DNA from: CAWCDJ01 sp963796485
GTDB lineage: Bacteria; Acidobacteriota; Terriglobia; Bryobacterales; Bryobacteraceae
Length of the DNA stretch: 64,000 nucleotides
Assembly: GCA_963796485.1 (NCBI GenBank)
Contig: CAWCLV010000004.1
Span: forward strand, 1,364,001 to 1,428,000
Reading direction: 5' to 3'
Part shown: piece by piece, positions 1 through 8,523 of the stretch
Layout: the number at the start of each line of letters is the position of its first letter
Position numbering within the stretch: position 1 is the first letter of the stretch
The notes under the pieces: model-generated
Told to the model about the DNA's origin: nothing
Seen by the model: the letters and a program-made list of their open reading frames with translations, nothing else
Database searches by the model: none
Program-made: the position numbers and the translations under genes

Positions 1-11
1 GTTGTGGACAT
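1..11 (-). CDS. 5' end of next gene (probable E1 beta subunit), truncated by window edge
   Basis: Reading leftwards from the E1 alpha stop codon (TGA at 17-15) there are three bases and then an ATG at 11-9 followed by TCC ACA AC to the edge of the window. In this family the E1 beta subunit normally follows E1 alpha directly, so this is probably its first codons (M-S-T-). Only position and operon logic support the call; no diagnostic residues are visible. Confidence 0.4.
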
Positions 12-14
12 CGG

Positions 15-1025
15 TCAGCAGTTCTCGTAAACGTCGTCGAGCAGCGTGGACGGGTCGGGATACGGGCTATTTTCGGCCCACTCCACCGCTTCGTCCACTT
101 CCTTGCGGATGGTGGCGTGGACTGCGTCGATGGCGCCCTGGTCGGCCCATTTCCTGGAGAGCATTTTGGCCTCGAGGCGCTTGATCGGGTCCTGCTTCTC
201 CCAGGTTTCGAACAATTCCTTCGGCACGTAGTGGGCCGCGTCGTGCGCGGAATGGCCGGTCATGCGGAAGGTCTTGCACTCCAGCAGGTACGGCCCCTTG
301 CCGGCGCGCACGTGGGTGAGCGCCCGCTGGGTGGCGGCGTGGACAGCCAGCACGTCGTTGCCGTCCACGATTTCGGCGGGCATTCCGTAAGCCGGCGCTT
401 TGTCCGCCACGTTCTGGCACGCCATCTGCGCGGAAAGCGGGGTCGAGTAGGCGTACTGGTTGTTGTTGCAGATGTAGATGACGGGCAACTTCTGTACGCT
501 GGCGAAGTTGACGCCTTCGTGCCAGTCGCCGCGGCTGGTGGATCCGTCTCCGAAGTACGAAAACGCCACGCCGGTCTTTCCCAGATACCGCAGGGCGAGC
601 GCAACACCCGCGGAAACCGGAACCGTGGCGGCCAGCGCGCTGATGATGGAGACTATCCCCAGTTTCAGGTCGCCCATATGCATGTTGCCGTCGCGCCCTC
701 GCGTGTAGCCGTCCACCCGGCCCATGTACTGCGCGAAGAGGCGGTTGAGCGGCATCCCGCGGATGAACATCACGGCCATGTCGCGGTGCGAGGGGAGCAT
801 GACGTCTTCCGGGCCGGAAAGCAGGGCGGTCCCCACCGGGATCGCTTCCTGGCCGCGGCCTACGTAAACACCCCCCACGATCTTGCCCTGGCGATACAGC
901 TTGCGCTCGATGCGGTCCTCGACATCGCGCATGAGTGCCATATAGTACAGGCATTTCCGTGCGAGCTCAGCCTGATCGCTCGAGTTCTTTTTTCTGTGCG
1001 GAGTAGTGGCTTGTGCCGCGCCCAT
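15..1025 (-). CDS. pdhA: Pyruvate / 2-oxoacid dehydrogenase E1 component, alpha subunit
   Basis: This is the ThDP-dependent E1 alpha subunit of a 2-oxoacid dehydrogenase complex, most likely pyruvate dehydrogenase, which decarboxylates the oxoacid and passes the acyl group to the E2 lipoyl domain in the cytoplasm. The 336-residue product has the family length. The ThDP/Mg motif is clear: GDGSTSRGDWHEGVNF at about residues 159-174, closing with the NNN run near 187-189. The conserved phosphorylation-loop-like segment GHSAHDAAHYV is also present. The ATG is preceded by a GAGGGG Shine-Dalgarno at 6 nt. The gene diverges from the GH2 operon and appears to be followed by E1 beta. Branched-chain oxoacid specificity cannot be excluded from the alpha subunit alone. 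Confidence 0.93.
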   Translation of the reverse strand: MGAAQATTPHRKKNSSDQAELARKCLYYMALMRDVEDRIERKLYRQGKIVGGVYVGRGQEAIPVGTALLSGPEDVMLPSHRDMAVMFIRGMPLNRLFAQYMGRVDGYTRGRDGNMHMGDLKLGIVSIISALAATVPVSAGVALALRYLGKTGVAFSYFGDGSTSRGDWHEGVNFASVQKLPVIYICNNNQYAYSTPLSAQMACQNVADKAPAYGMPAEIVDGNDVLAVHAATQRALTHVRAGKGPYLLECKTFRMTGHSAHDAAHYVPKELFETWEKQDPIKRLEAKMLSRKWADQGAIDAVHATIRKEVDEAVEWAENSPYPDPSTLLDDVYENC

Positions 1026-1199
1026 GGGGATCCCCTCGCCAGCTAGCGGTAAGGGGTAGTATAACGCCTTTTAACAGATCGGGATACGGCCAAATGCCTA
1101 CATCCCGGCGGGAGGCCCCGTAGTATTCCGCACAGAGCGCAGCCGGCCCGAACGGCGCTCTCCGGCGACTCGCCATTACCCTGAAAGAAGGAGTGTCGC

Positions 1200-3065
1200 T
1201 TGAACGGAACCCACGGATATTTGCGCCCGCAATTGGAACGTGAGGAGTGGTTCAGCCTGGACGGCGAATGGGAGTTTGCGATGGACCGGGAAGCCAGGTG
1301 GGAACTGCCGGACGAGCCGGAATTCCGCGACCGCATCCAGGTCCCGTTCGCCCCGGAGACGCCGGCCAGCGGCATCGGCGATACCTCCTTCTACATGGCC
1401 TGCTGGTACCGGCGGGAGTTCGAAGCGCCCCTCCTGGAACCCGGCCAGCGCCTTTTTCTGCACTTCGGCGCCATCGACTACAGGGCCAAGGTCTGGCTGA
1501 ACGGACACGTGGTCGCGCAGCACGAAGGCGGCTACACCCCCTTTTCCGCCGATCTCACGGACTACTACCACCCGGGAGCCAAAGATACTCTCGTGGTGCG
1601 GGCCGAAGACGATCCCGCCGATCTTTCCAAGCCGCGCGGCAAACAGGACTGGCAGCTCCACCCGCACTCCATCTGGTACCCCCGCACCACCGGCATCTGG
1701 CAATCGGTGTGGCTGGAGCGGGTGCCCTCCGCCTATGTATCGTTTCTCCGCTGGACCCCGAACGTCGAACGCTGGGAACTCGGCATGGAAGCGTGGATCG
1801 GCGGGGAGCGGCGCACCGACCTGCGGCTCAACGTGCGGCTCACGGCCGGCGACACCGTCCTGGCGGACGACTCCTACCTGGTGGTTGCCGGCGGCGTCCA
1901 TCGCCGTATTGCGTTGAGCGATCCCGGCATCGATGACTACCGCAACGAATTGCTGTGGAGCCCGGCCACTCCTACCCTGATCCGCGCCGAGTTGACCCTT
2001 GCCGGGGGCGATGGAACCGTGATCGACCGCGTCCGCAGCTACGCCGCCCTGCGCTCTATCGGCGCCCAGGGGGACAAATTCGTGCTGAATGGCCGGCCTT
2101 ACCAGCTCAGGATGGTGCTGGACCAGGGCTACTGGGCGGCGACGGGCATCACCGGGCCCTCGGACGACGCCTACCGGCGCGATGTCGAACTGGCGAAGGC
2201 CATGGGTTTCAATGGCGTCCGCAAGCACCAGAAAATCGAGTCGCCGCGATACCTGTACTGGGCCGACACCCTGGGCCTGCTGGTCTGGGAGGAGATGCCG
2301 AGCGCCTACCGTTACAACAAGACCTCCATCCAGCGTCTGGCGCACGAGTGGACGGCGGTCATCGACCGCGACGCCAGCCATCCCTGCATCATCGCGTGGG
2401 TGCCGTTCAATGAGTCCTGGGGCGTCCCGGACCTGCCGGACAGCCCCGCGCAGCGGCATTACGTGCAGGCACTGTATCACCTGACGAAGACGCTCGACCC
2501 GACGCGCCCGATCATCGGCAACGACGGCTGGGAGAGTGTCGCCACGGACATCGTCGGAATCCACGATTACGACGACGACCCCGACCGCATCGAGAAGCGC
2601 TACACCGTCGAGGAGATCCCGCGGCTCTTCAAGCGGGAGCGTCCCGGCGGCCGGCTGCTGCTGCTCGCCGACCCGGGGCAGGAGCAGCCCATCATGCTGA
2701 CCGAGTTCGGCGGGATCGCGTTCTCGCCCGATGCCGCGGGCACGTGGGGCTACTCCCGGGCCGCGAACAGCGAGGATTTCGCGCGGCGCTACATGCGGCT
2801 GCTGCAAGTGGTCCGCGCGCTGCCGGTGCTGGCGGGGTTCTGTTACACGCAGTTCGCCGATACCTACCAGGAGGCGAACGGCCTGCTCACGGTGGACCGG
2901 GCGCCGAAAATACCGATCGAGACCATCGCGCTGGCGACGCGCGGGCCGCGCAGCAGACGTGATTTTCAGCTCGAATGGGAGTGGCGGGACCGCCTCATGA
3001 ACACGCAGCGGCAGCAGTACATCGTCCCGCACGAGGACCATCAGACGGCGCATGAACCCAGGTAA
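1200..3065 (+). CDS. Glycoside hydrolase family 2 (beta-galactosidase / beta-glucuronidase type)
   Basis: A 621-residue GH2 retaining beta-glycosidase. It has an N-terminal jelly-roll sugar-binding domain (about 1-180), an immunoglobulin-like domain (about 180-280) and a TIM barrel. The acid/base lies in VPFNESWG near residue 404 and the nucleophile in MLTEFGG near 501. The segment GFNGVRKHQKIESPRYLYWAD is typical of the barrel. No signal peptide is seen, so it is probably cytoplasmic. The start is a TTG placed 8 nt after AAGGAG; no ATG is better placed. The 3' end overlaps the next glycosidase by 14 bp, so the two are probably co-translated. Substrate (galactoside, glucuronide or mannoside) is not determinable here. 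Confidence 0.9.
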   Translation: MNGTHGYLRPQLEREEWFSLDGEWEFAMDREARWELPDEPEFRDRIQVPFAPETPASGIGDTSFYMACWYRREFEAPLLEPGQRLFLHFGAIDYRAKVWLNGHVVAQHEGGYTPFSADLTDYYHPGAKDTLVVRAEDDPADLSKPRGKQDWQLHPHSIWYPRTTGIWQSVWLERVPSAYVSFLRWTPNVERWELGMEAWIGGERRTDLRLNVRLTAGDTVLADDSYLVVAGGVHRRIALSDPGIDDYRNELLWSPATPTLIRAELTLAGGDGTVIDRVRSYAALRSIGAQGDKFVLNGRPYQLRMVLDQGYWAATGITGPSDDAYRRDVELAKAMGFNGVRKHQKIESPRYLYWADTLGLLVWEEMPSAYRYNKTSIQRLAHEWTAVIDRDASHPCIIAWVPFNESWGVPDLPDSPAQRHYVQALYHLTKTLDPTRPIIGNDGWESVATDIVGIHDYDDDPDRIEKRYTVEEIPRLFKRERPGGRLLLLADPGQEQPIMLTEFGGIAFSPDAAGTWGYSRAANSEDFARRYMRLLQVVRALPVLAGFCYTQFADTYQEANGLLTVDRAPKIPIETIALATRGPRSRRDFQLEWEWRDRLMNTQRQQYIVPHEDHQTAHEPR

Positions 3066-4212
3066 ATCGCTTTTCCAAACCTTCTGGGTGGCCGGCTTCG
3101 AATCGTCGTGCCAGATCAATTCCGCGGGGGTCCGCCTGGATATGACCGCCTCGCTGCAGCACGACGTGTATACCGCGGCGGACTATCGCAGGCTGCGCGA
3201 GGTAGGGATCGCCACGGCCCGCGACGGTGTGCGGTGGCACCTGATCGATCGCGAGGGGAAGTACGACTGGTCGTCCTGGGTGCCGATGCTCGAGGCGGCG
3301 CGCCAGGAAGGGGTGCAGGTGATCTGGGACCTTTGCCACTACGGCTGGCCCGACGACCTGGACTTCTTCTCGCCGGAGTTCATCGACCGCTACGCCCGCT
3401 TCGCGAGAGCCGCGGCGCTGATCCGGCGCGAACATGACGACGGCACCGCTTTCTACGCGCCGGTCAACGAAATTTCGTTTTTCGCGTGGGCCGCCAGCCG
3501 CGATCTCATGTTTCCGTACGCCTACGGACGCGGCGTGGAATTGAAACACCGGATGGTGAGGGCGGCGCTCGCGGCTATCGACGCCGTTCACTCGGTGGAC
3601 CCGGGGGCTCGCATGGTCTTCCCCGAGCCGCTGATCCACAACGTCCCCCCGCGCTGGCGCCCCTGGAACACCGAGCCCTCGCGCAGGCAGCGAGCCAGCC
3701 AGTTCGAGGCGTGGGACATGATCGCGGGCCGGGCCGCTCCGGAACTCGGCGGCGCCGAACACTACCTCGACATCGTCGGCGTCAACTTTTACGCCGCGAA
3801 TCAGTGGGAAGTCCCCGGCGGCCGCAAACTGCATTGGGACGCGGGCTCCGACGATCCGCGCTGGGTGCCGCTCCACCGGCTGCTGGTCGAAGTGGATGCC
3901 CGGTACCGGAGGCCGCTAATGATTTCCGAGACCAGCCATTACGGCGTGGGCCGCGCGGCGTGGCTCGAAGAGGTGGCCTGCGAAAGCCTGCTCGCGGTGA
4001 AGCAGGGTGTGCCGCTCCAAGGCGTCTGCCTGTACCCCATCCTCGACCGCTTCGATTGGGAGGACCCCACGCACTGGCATAACAGCGGCTTGTGGGACAT
4101 GGCGCGAGACAATCGCGGCGAGTACGTGCGCCTGCTGAATCCCGAATACGGCAGGGCTTTAAGCGCCGCGCAACAGCAACTGCGGGCGCATTTCTACACA
4201 TTGGCAGGGTAG
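3052..4212 (+). CDS. Clan GH-A beta-glycosidase (GH1-like / beta-glucosidase-related)
   Basis: A 386-residue TIM-barrel glycosidase. Clan-A catalytic residues are visible: acid/base in APVNEISFF near residue 138 and nucleophile in PLMISETSHYG near 293. WDLCHYGWPDDLDFFSPEFI and the VGVNFYAANQW strand match GH1-related proteins annotated as beta-glucosidase/6-phospho-beta-glucosidase. It is shorter than classical GH1 enzymes (about 450 residues), so it belongs to a compact, less studied branch. It overlaps the upstream GH2 gene by 14 bp. The last codons (FYTLAG-stop) are tandemly duplicated just downstream (4191-4243). No signal peptide is visible. Confidence 0.8.
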   Translation: MNPGKSLFQTFWVAGFESSCQINSAGVRLDMTASLQHDVYTAADYRRLREVGIATARDGVRWHLIDREGKYDWSSWVPMLEAARQEGVQVIWDLCHYGWPDDLDFFSPEFIDRYARFARAAALIRREHDDGTAFYAPVNEISFFAWAASRDLMFPYAYGRGVELKHRMVRAALAAIDAVHSVDPGARMVFPEPLIHNVPPRWRPWNTEPSRRQRASQFEAWDMIAGRAAPELGGAEHYLDIVGVNFYAANQWEVPGGRKLHWDAGSDDPRWVPLHRLLVEVDARYRRPLMISETSHYGVGRAAWLEEVACESLLAVKQGVPLQGVCLYPILDRFDWEDPTHWHNSGLWDMARDNRGEYVRLLNPEYGRALSAAQQQLRAHFYTLAG

Positions 4213-4243
4213 CTGCCTTTCTACACACTGGTAAGTTAGCTGC
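4191..4243 (+). repeat. 26-bp tandem repeat duplicating the gene's last codons and stop
   Basis: Units 4191-4216 and 4218-4243 match at 22 of 26 positions with a 27-bp period. The first encodes FYTLAG-stop, the end of the glycosidase; the second, in the same frame, reads FYTLVS-stop. A third decayed unit may follow to about 4262. Confidence 0.75.
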
Positions 4244-4315
4244 ATTCCTAGAGGCATCGTCCGCCCGTTTCGGCGCCACGCACTGGAGGAGTTCTATGTC
4301 CGGCAGGAGGAAGTA

Positions 4316-6943
4316 ATGCAATCTAAACATACGATTATCAGCTTTTCCCACCTGCGCTGGGACTTTGTTTACCAAAGACCCCAGCATCTGCTCTCGCGGA
4401 TGGCGGCCGGGAGCGATGTAGTTTTTATAGAGGAGCCCGCGTTTTCGAGCGAACCGGAACCCCACTGGGAACTGCACCGCCCGGAGTCTAACGTCCTGGT
4501 CTGCCGGCCTTGTACTCCTTCGCGCGCGCCGGGCTTCAGCGACGAGCAGATGCCGTATCTCCGGACGTTGATGGGCGAACTGCTCGAACACCACGACGCG
4601 GCGGACTGCGTCCTCTGGTTCTACACGCCGATGGCGCTTCCGCTGGCCGACGGACTGAAACCCCAGGCCGTGGTCTACGATTGCATGGACGAACTCTCCG
4701 CCTTCCTGAACGCTCCGCCGCAGCTGCTGGAACGGGAAGAACAGTTGATCGAGCGCGCCGATATCGTGTTCACCGGCGGGCCGAGTCTTTATCGCGCCAA
4801 AAAAGACCGGCACGCCAACGTGCATTGCTTCCCTTCGAGCGTGGACGCCCGCCACTTCGCCGCGGCCGCCAACGGAATGCCGGAGGCGGAGGACCAGGCG
4901 GCCCTGCCGCATCCCAGGCTGGGCTTCTTCGGCGTGATCGACGAGCGCTTCGATATTCCCCTGCTGGACGCCGCAGCCAAAGCGCACCCGGAATGGCAGT
5001 TCGTGATGGTCGGTCCGGTTGTGAAGATCGACCCCGGCGTGCTGCCGCGGCATGCCAACGTACATTATTTCGGACAGCGCAGCTACCGGCAGCTGCCTTC
5101 CTATCTGAAGGGTTGGGACGTCTGCCTGCTCCCCTTCGCGCGCAACCGCTCCACGCAGTTCATCAGCCCCACCAAGACGCTGGAATACATGGCCGCGGGG
5201 AAAATGATCGTCAGCACGCCGATTACGGACGTGGCCGAACCCTACGGCGATATCGTCTACCTGGGTTCGACGCCCGGCGGCTTCATCGCGGCCTGCGAGC
5301 GCGCGCTGGCGGCCGGACCGGAAGAGCGATCCGCGCGCCGCACGCGGATGCAGGAAGTGCTGAAGCGCACCTCCTGGGACGATACCGTCGCGCGGATGCG
5401 CGAACAAATCGCGGCGGCCACCGAACGCCGCCAACGCCGCGTTTCCGGGCGCGACGGGCGCACCATCGTAATCGGGGCGGGCCCCACGGGCCTGAGCGCG
5501 GCCTACCACCTGGGCCAGGACGCGCTTCTGCTGGAACGGAACTCGCGCGTCGGCGGCTGGTGCCGGTCGCTCGAAGTGGACGGCTTCACGTTCGATTTCG
5601 CGGGCCACATCATGTTCTCGAATGAGCCCTACGTCCACCAGCTCTACCAGATGCTGCTGGGCGACAATGTCCACTGGCAGGATCGCGAGGCCTGGATCTA
5701 CAGCAAGAACGCCTACACGCGGTACCCTTTCCAGGGCTCTCTCTACGGGCTGCCCCCCGAGGTCATCAAGGAATGCATCGTGGGCGCCATCGAAGCGCGG
5801 TTCGGGTCTCTCAAACCGGCGAAGAAGGCCAACGGGCATGGCAATGGAAACGGAAACGGGGCCTGCAAGAGCGGCGTGGAGGATTGCTGCGGGGACGGCA
5901 TTCTGGAGTCCTCGGCTCCGCTGGTGGAAGCGGGGTCGCAGCCGCGCAACTTCGAGGAGTTCATCTACAAGGTCTGGGGTGCGGGGATCGCGAAGCACTT
6001 CGCCATTCCCTATAACCGGAAGCTGTGGGCGGTGCCGCTGCACGAAATGGAAACGTCGTGGCTGGGCGGGCGCGTACCGCTGCCGGACCTGGCCGAAATG
6101 ATCGAGGGCGCGCTCTCTCCCTCTCCCAAGCCCATGGGGCCCAACGCGCGGTTCGGGTATCCGTTGCGCGGCGGATTTCAGGCTCTGATGGATGCCTGGC
6201 TCCCCCACCTGAAGGGCGACGTGCGCCTGAACAGCCGCGTGGTGGCGGTCTCACCGCGCCACCGCACGGTCACTCTGGCGGACGGCAGGGAACTGCGCTA
6301 CGAATCCCTGATCAGCACCATGCCGCTGCCGGCGCTGGTGCGCGCGATCGGCGATGCGGCGCCGGCCGAGATCCGCTCCTCAGCCGCGCAACTGCGGCAT
6401 GTCTCGGTGCGGTGCGTCCACATCGGCGTCGGAAGAGAGAACCTGACCGAGAAGCACTGGATCTATTACCCCGAGGATACCGTCTTCCACCGCATCTTCG
6501 TGCAGGGAAACGCCAGCCCCTTCTGCAACCCTCCGGGCGGGTTCGGATTGACTTGCGAAATCACCTATTCCCGGTCCAAGCCGCTGCCCTGCGAGGGCGA
6601 TGAACTGGTCCGCCGCTGCATGGAGGACTGCCGGCGCGTCGGCATCTTCCGCGCGGACGATCCGATCGTGACCACAGCCCAGTGCGACCTGCCCTACGCC
6701 TACGTGGTCTACGACCACGGACGCGCGGCGGCGGTAAACGTCATTCGCGAGTGGCTGGCGGAACGCAACATCCTGCTGGCGGGACGCTACAGCGAGTGGG
6801 AATACTACAATTCCGACCATGCGTTTATCGCGGGCCGGAAGGCCGCGGCGCAGGTGAGAAAAAGCGCGGAGGCGAGGCCCCCCGCGGATTCGCTGCGGGA
6901 AACCTCGCAAACCGTCAATTCATCTGTTCCAGATACTGCGTGA
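4316..6943 (+). CDS. Glycosyltransferase fused to FAD-dependent UDP-galactopyranose mutase-like / protoporphyrinogen oxidase-like domain
   Basis: An 875-residue two-enzyme fusion. Residues 1 to about 375 are a GT-B glycosyltransferase (IISFSHLRWDFVYQRPQHLL at the start; the donor-side segment FISPTKTLEYMAAGKMIVST is typical of GT4). At about 382 a Rossmann FAD site begins (TIVIGAGPTGLSAAYHLG, then LLERNSRVGGWCRSLE). It is followed by FAGHIMFSNEPYVHQLY and RYPFQGSLYGLP, which resemble the substrate-side segments of UDP-galactopyranose mutase. A glycine/asparagine/histidine-rich insert with several cysteines interrupts the FAD domain at about 503-545. It follows the two glycosidases by 103 bp and may share their transcript. 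It probably makes and transfers an unusual hexose for a surface glycan; the substrate is inferred. The 3' end overlaps the convergent RHH gene by 29 bp. Confidence 0.85.
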   Translation: MQSKHTIISFSHLRWDFVYQRPQHLLSRMAAGSDVVFIEEPAFSSEPEPHWELHRPESNVLVCRPCTPSRAPGFSDEQMPYLRTLMGELLEHHDAADCVLWFYTPMALPLADGLKPQAVVYDCMDELSAFLNAPPQLLEREEQLIERADIVFTGGPSLYRAKKDRHANVHCFPSSVDARHFAAAANGMPEAEDQAALPHPRLGFFGVIDERFDIPLLDAAAKAHPEWQFVMVGPVVKIDPGVLPRHANVHYFGQRSYRQLPSYLKGWDVCLLPFARNRSTQFISPTKTLEYMAAGKMIVSTPITDVAEPYGDIVYLGSTPGGFIAACERALAAGPEERSARRTRMQEVLKRTSWDDTVARMREQIAAATERRQRRVSGRDGRTIVIGAGPTGLSAAYHLGQDALLLERNSRVGGWCRSLEVDGFTFDFAGHIMFSNEPYVHQLYQMLLGDNVHWQDREAWIYSKNAYTRYPFQGSLYGLPPEVIKECIVGAIEARFGSLKPAKKANGHGNGNGNGACKSGVEDCCGDGILESSAPLVEAGSQPRNFEEFIYKVWGAGIAKHFAIPYNRKLWAVPLHEMETSWLGGRVPLPDLAEMIEGALSPSPKPMGPNARFGYPLRGGFQALMDAWLPHLKGDVRLNSRVVAVSPRHRTVTLADGRELRYESLISTMPLPALVRAIGDAAPAEIRSSAAQLRHVSVRCVHIGVGRENLTEKHWIYYPEDTVFHRIFVQGNASPFCNPPGGFGLTCEITYSRSKPLPCEGDELVRRCMEDCRRVGIFRADDPIVTTAQCDLPYAYVVYDHGRAAAVNVIREWLAERNILLAGRYSEWEYYNSDHAFIAGRKAAAQVRKSAEARPPADSLRETSQTVNSSVPDTA

Positions 6944-7115
6944 CGGCCTCCCGGAGGAGAGCGGAGACCAGTTGATTCGGCTCGCCGGCGATCTTGCGGC
7001 GCGCCGATTCCCGAATAAGTCGTTCATATAAATCCGGGGGAAGTGTTACGGTGACTTTTCGAAAACTGCCCTTTTCGCCGTGGGGCGGGTTGGCATCGTA
7101 GAAGATTTCTTTCAT
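6915..7115 (-). CDS. Small ribbon-helix-helix-like protein
   Basis: A 66-residue product. FRKVTVTLPPDLYERLIRES is a beta strand followed by helix, and the C-terminal half (LVSALLREAVTQYLEQMN) is a second helix, the ribbon-helix-helix plan of CopG/MetJ-type DNA-binding proteins and antitoxins. It starts 6 bp after the antiporter stop and is therefore probably the last gene of the amt-antiporter operon. No partner toxin is next to it, so a transcriptional-regulator role is as likely as an antitoxin role. Its 3' end overlaps the convergent fusion gene by 29 bp. Confidence 0.72.
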   Translation of the reverse strand: MKEIFYDANPPHGEKGSFRKVTVTLPPDLYERLIRESARRKIAGEPNQLVSALLREAVTQYLEQMN

Positions 7116-7121
7116 GTGCGC

Positions 7122-8360
7122 TTATCTCAGGGGGAGGAATTCTTCTTCCATCTCTGTACCCTCCTCCCTCGTCAGACCCCGGTAGGCGATCTTGATCAGG
7201 GGAGGAGCGACCAGCGTGGTGGCCACCGACATGAACACAACGACTCCGTAGCTTGCTCGCGACAGAATTCCGAATCCGAGGCCGATCTGGGCGACCACCA
7301 TTCCCACCTCGCCCCTCGGGATCATTCCGACACCGACGCGCAGCGCTTCCGTCCTGCCGAGGGCGGCTGCGCCGAGACCGCACCCGATGAACTTCGAAAC
7401 TACCGCCGCCGCGAGAATCGCGACGGCCAATAACGCCGTGGAGGCGGTCGAAAACGCGGAAAGATCCACGTGGAGCCCCACGCCGACCAGAAAAAACGGC
7501 ACCAGCAACTCGGCGACGCCTTGTGACAGGTCGCGCTCCCGCTGTCCCGCGCTCTCTCCGAGAGCCAGGCCCGCGAGGAACGCTCCCACGATCGCCGCCA
7601 CCCCCGTGTAAACAGCTAATAGCGCCAGCGCAAACAACAGGCTGATGGCGAGGACGAACCGCGACTCCGCCACCTTCAGCCGCGTATCCACGTGAGGCAC
7701 CACGCGCTTCATGGTGTGAGTCCCCCACTTGGCGACAATCACCGTAAACGCGACGGCGCTGAGCGCGGTCAGCGAGAGCCCGAGCACGTCCAGCTTGCCG
7801 TGCGTCAGGCTGCTCACCACTGCCAGCACCAGCAATCCGAGCACGTCGTCGATCACCGCCGCGGCCAGGATGATCTTGCTCGAGACTTCGTGCAGCAGCC
7901 CCTTCGCGGAAAGCACCTGTGCCGTGATGCCGACGCTGGTGGCCACCATGGAGGCGCCCACGAACACGGCTTCATGGCTGCCGGCGCCCCACAGCAGCAG
8001 GATGCCGGTCCCCATGATGAACGGGAAGAACACGCCGGAGCAGGCCACCAGGGTCGCGGTCCCCCCGACCTTCATCAACTCGGAGGACTTGACCTCCAGG
8101 CCCACGCGGAACAACAGGAACATGGCGCCGAGATCCGCCAGCGCGCTCAGGAGTTCGTTGGGAGCCAGCCAGCCCAAAACGCTCGGCCCGATCAGAATGC
8201 CCGCCACGATTTCGCCGACGATCCCCGGCTGGCCTACCCGCTCGGCCAGTTCCGCCATCAGTTTCGCCGAGACGAATACCACCAGCATCGAGAGCGGGAC
8301 TTTGGCCGCTCCCCCGGACCCGAAAAACACCAGAAGCGATGGCGAGACCGTCAAAGGCAT
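7122..8360 (-). CDS. Cation:proton antiporter, CPA2 (KefB/NapA) family
   Basis: A 412-residue integral membrane protein with about 12 hydrophobic segments. The ion-binding pair is visible as AAAVIDDVLGLL (Asp171-Asp172), the CPA2 signature, and MIPRGEVGMVVAQIG is the conserved C-terminal helix. It exchanges Na+ or K+ for H+ across the inner membrane. Unlike E. coli KefB/KefC there is no RCK/TrkA-N regulatory domain. It lies 13 bp downstream of a 49-residue membrane protein and ends 6 bp before an RHH protein, inside the run of genes that begins with P-II and Amt, suggesting that ion or pH balance is co-expressed with ammonium uptake. Confidence 0.92.
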   Translation of the reverse strand: MPLTVSPSLLVFFGSGGAAKVPLSMLVVFVSAKLMAELAERVGQPGIVGEIVAGILIGPSVLGWLAPNELLSALADLGAMFLLFRVGLEVKSSELMKVGGTATLVACSGVFFPFIMGTGILLLWGAGSHEAVFVGASMVATSVGITAQVLSAKGLLHEVSSKIILAAAVIDDVLGLLVLAVVSSLTHGKLDVLGLSLTALSAVAFTVIVAKWGTHTMKRVVPHVDTRLKVAESRFVLAISLLFALALLAVYTGVAAIVGAFLAGLALGESAGQRERDLSQGVAELLVPFFLVGVGLHVDLSAFSTASTALLAVAILAAAVVSKFIGCGLGAAALGRTEALRVGVGMIPRGEVGMVVAQIGLGFGILSRASYGVVVFMSVATTLVAPPLIKIAYRGLTREEGTEMEEEFLPLR

Positions 8361-8373
8361 GGTTACCCCGCAG

Positions 8374-8523
8374 TCACGCGGCGCGCTTCTTCGAACGCCT
8401 CACGAACATGGCGGCCCCGCTCAGCCCGGCCAATACGGCCAGGGGAGGCGCGCCGTTCGAAAGCAGAAAGTAAGAAGCCAGGATGCTGGCTCCGGCAAAA
8501 TAACTCCACTTCGCAGTAATCAT
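8374..8523 (-). CDS. 49-residue small membrane protein
   Basis: Begins MITAKWSYFAGASILASYF and ends with the basic tail FVRRSKKRAA. Two hydrophobic stretches (about 6-22 and 24-41) suggest a helical hairpin in the inner membrane with a positive cytoplasmic end. The ATG at 8523-8521 overlaps the TGA of the upstream TPR-like gene in an ATGA arrangement, which decides the start; a longer in-frame reading up to 8601 would overlap the upstream gene for 80 bp and is not credible. I do not recognise the family. Its position between the TPR-like protein and the antiporter suggests a small partner of one of them. Confidence 0.7.
   Translation of the reverse strand: MITAKWSYFAGASILASYFLLSNGAPPLAVLAGLSGAAMFVRRSKKRAA

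Noticed and set aside
4092..4316. 74-codon plus-strand frame with repeated AAFLHTGKL-like residues
   Set aside because: The repeats are only the 27-bp DNA duplication at 4191-4243 read in another frame; there is no ribosome site and it lies mostly in the glycosidase gene.
3782..6208. 808-codon antisense frame over the glycosyltransferase fusion
   Set aside because: Same GC-driven shadow effect; GT and FAD motifs are clear on the plus strand.
6915..7115. Ribbon-helix-helix protein as antitoxin of a toxin-antitoxin pair
   Set aside because: No small toxin-like gene is adjacent on either side; it follows an antiporter, so a toxin-antitoxin call is unsupported.
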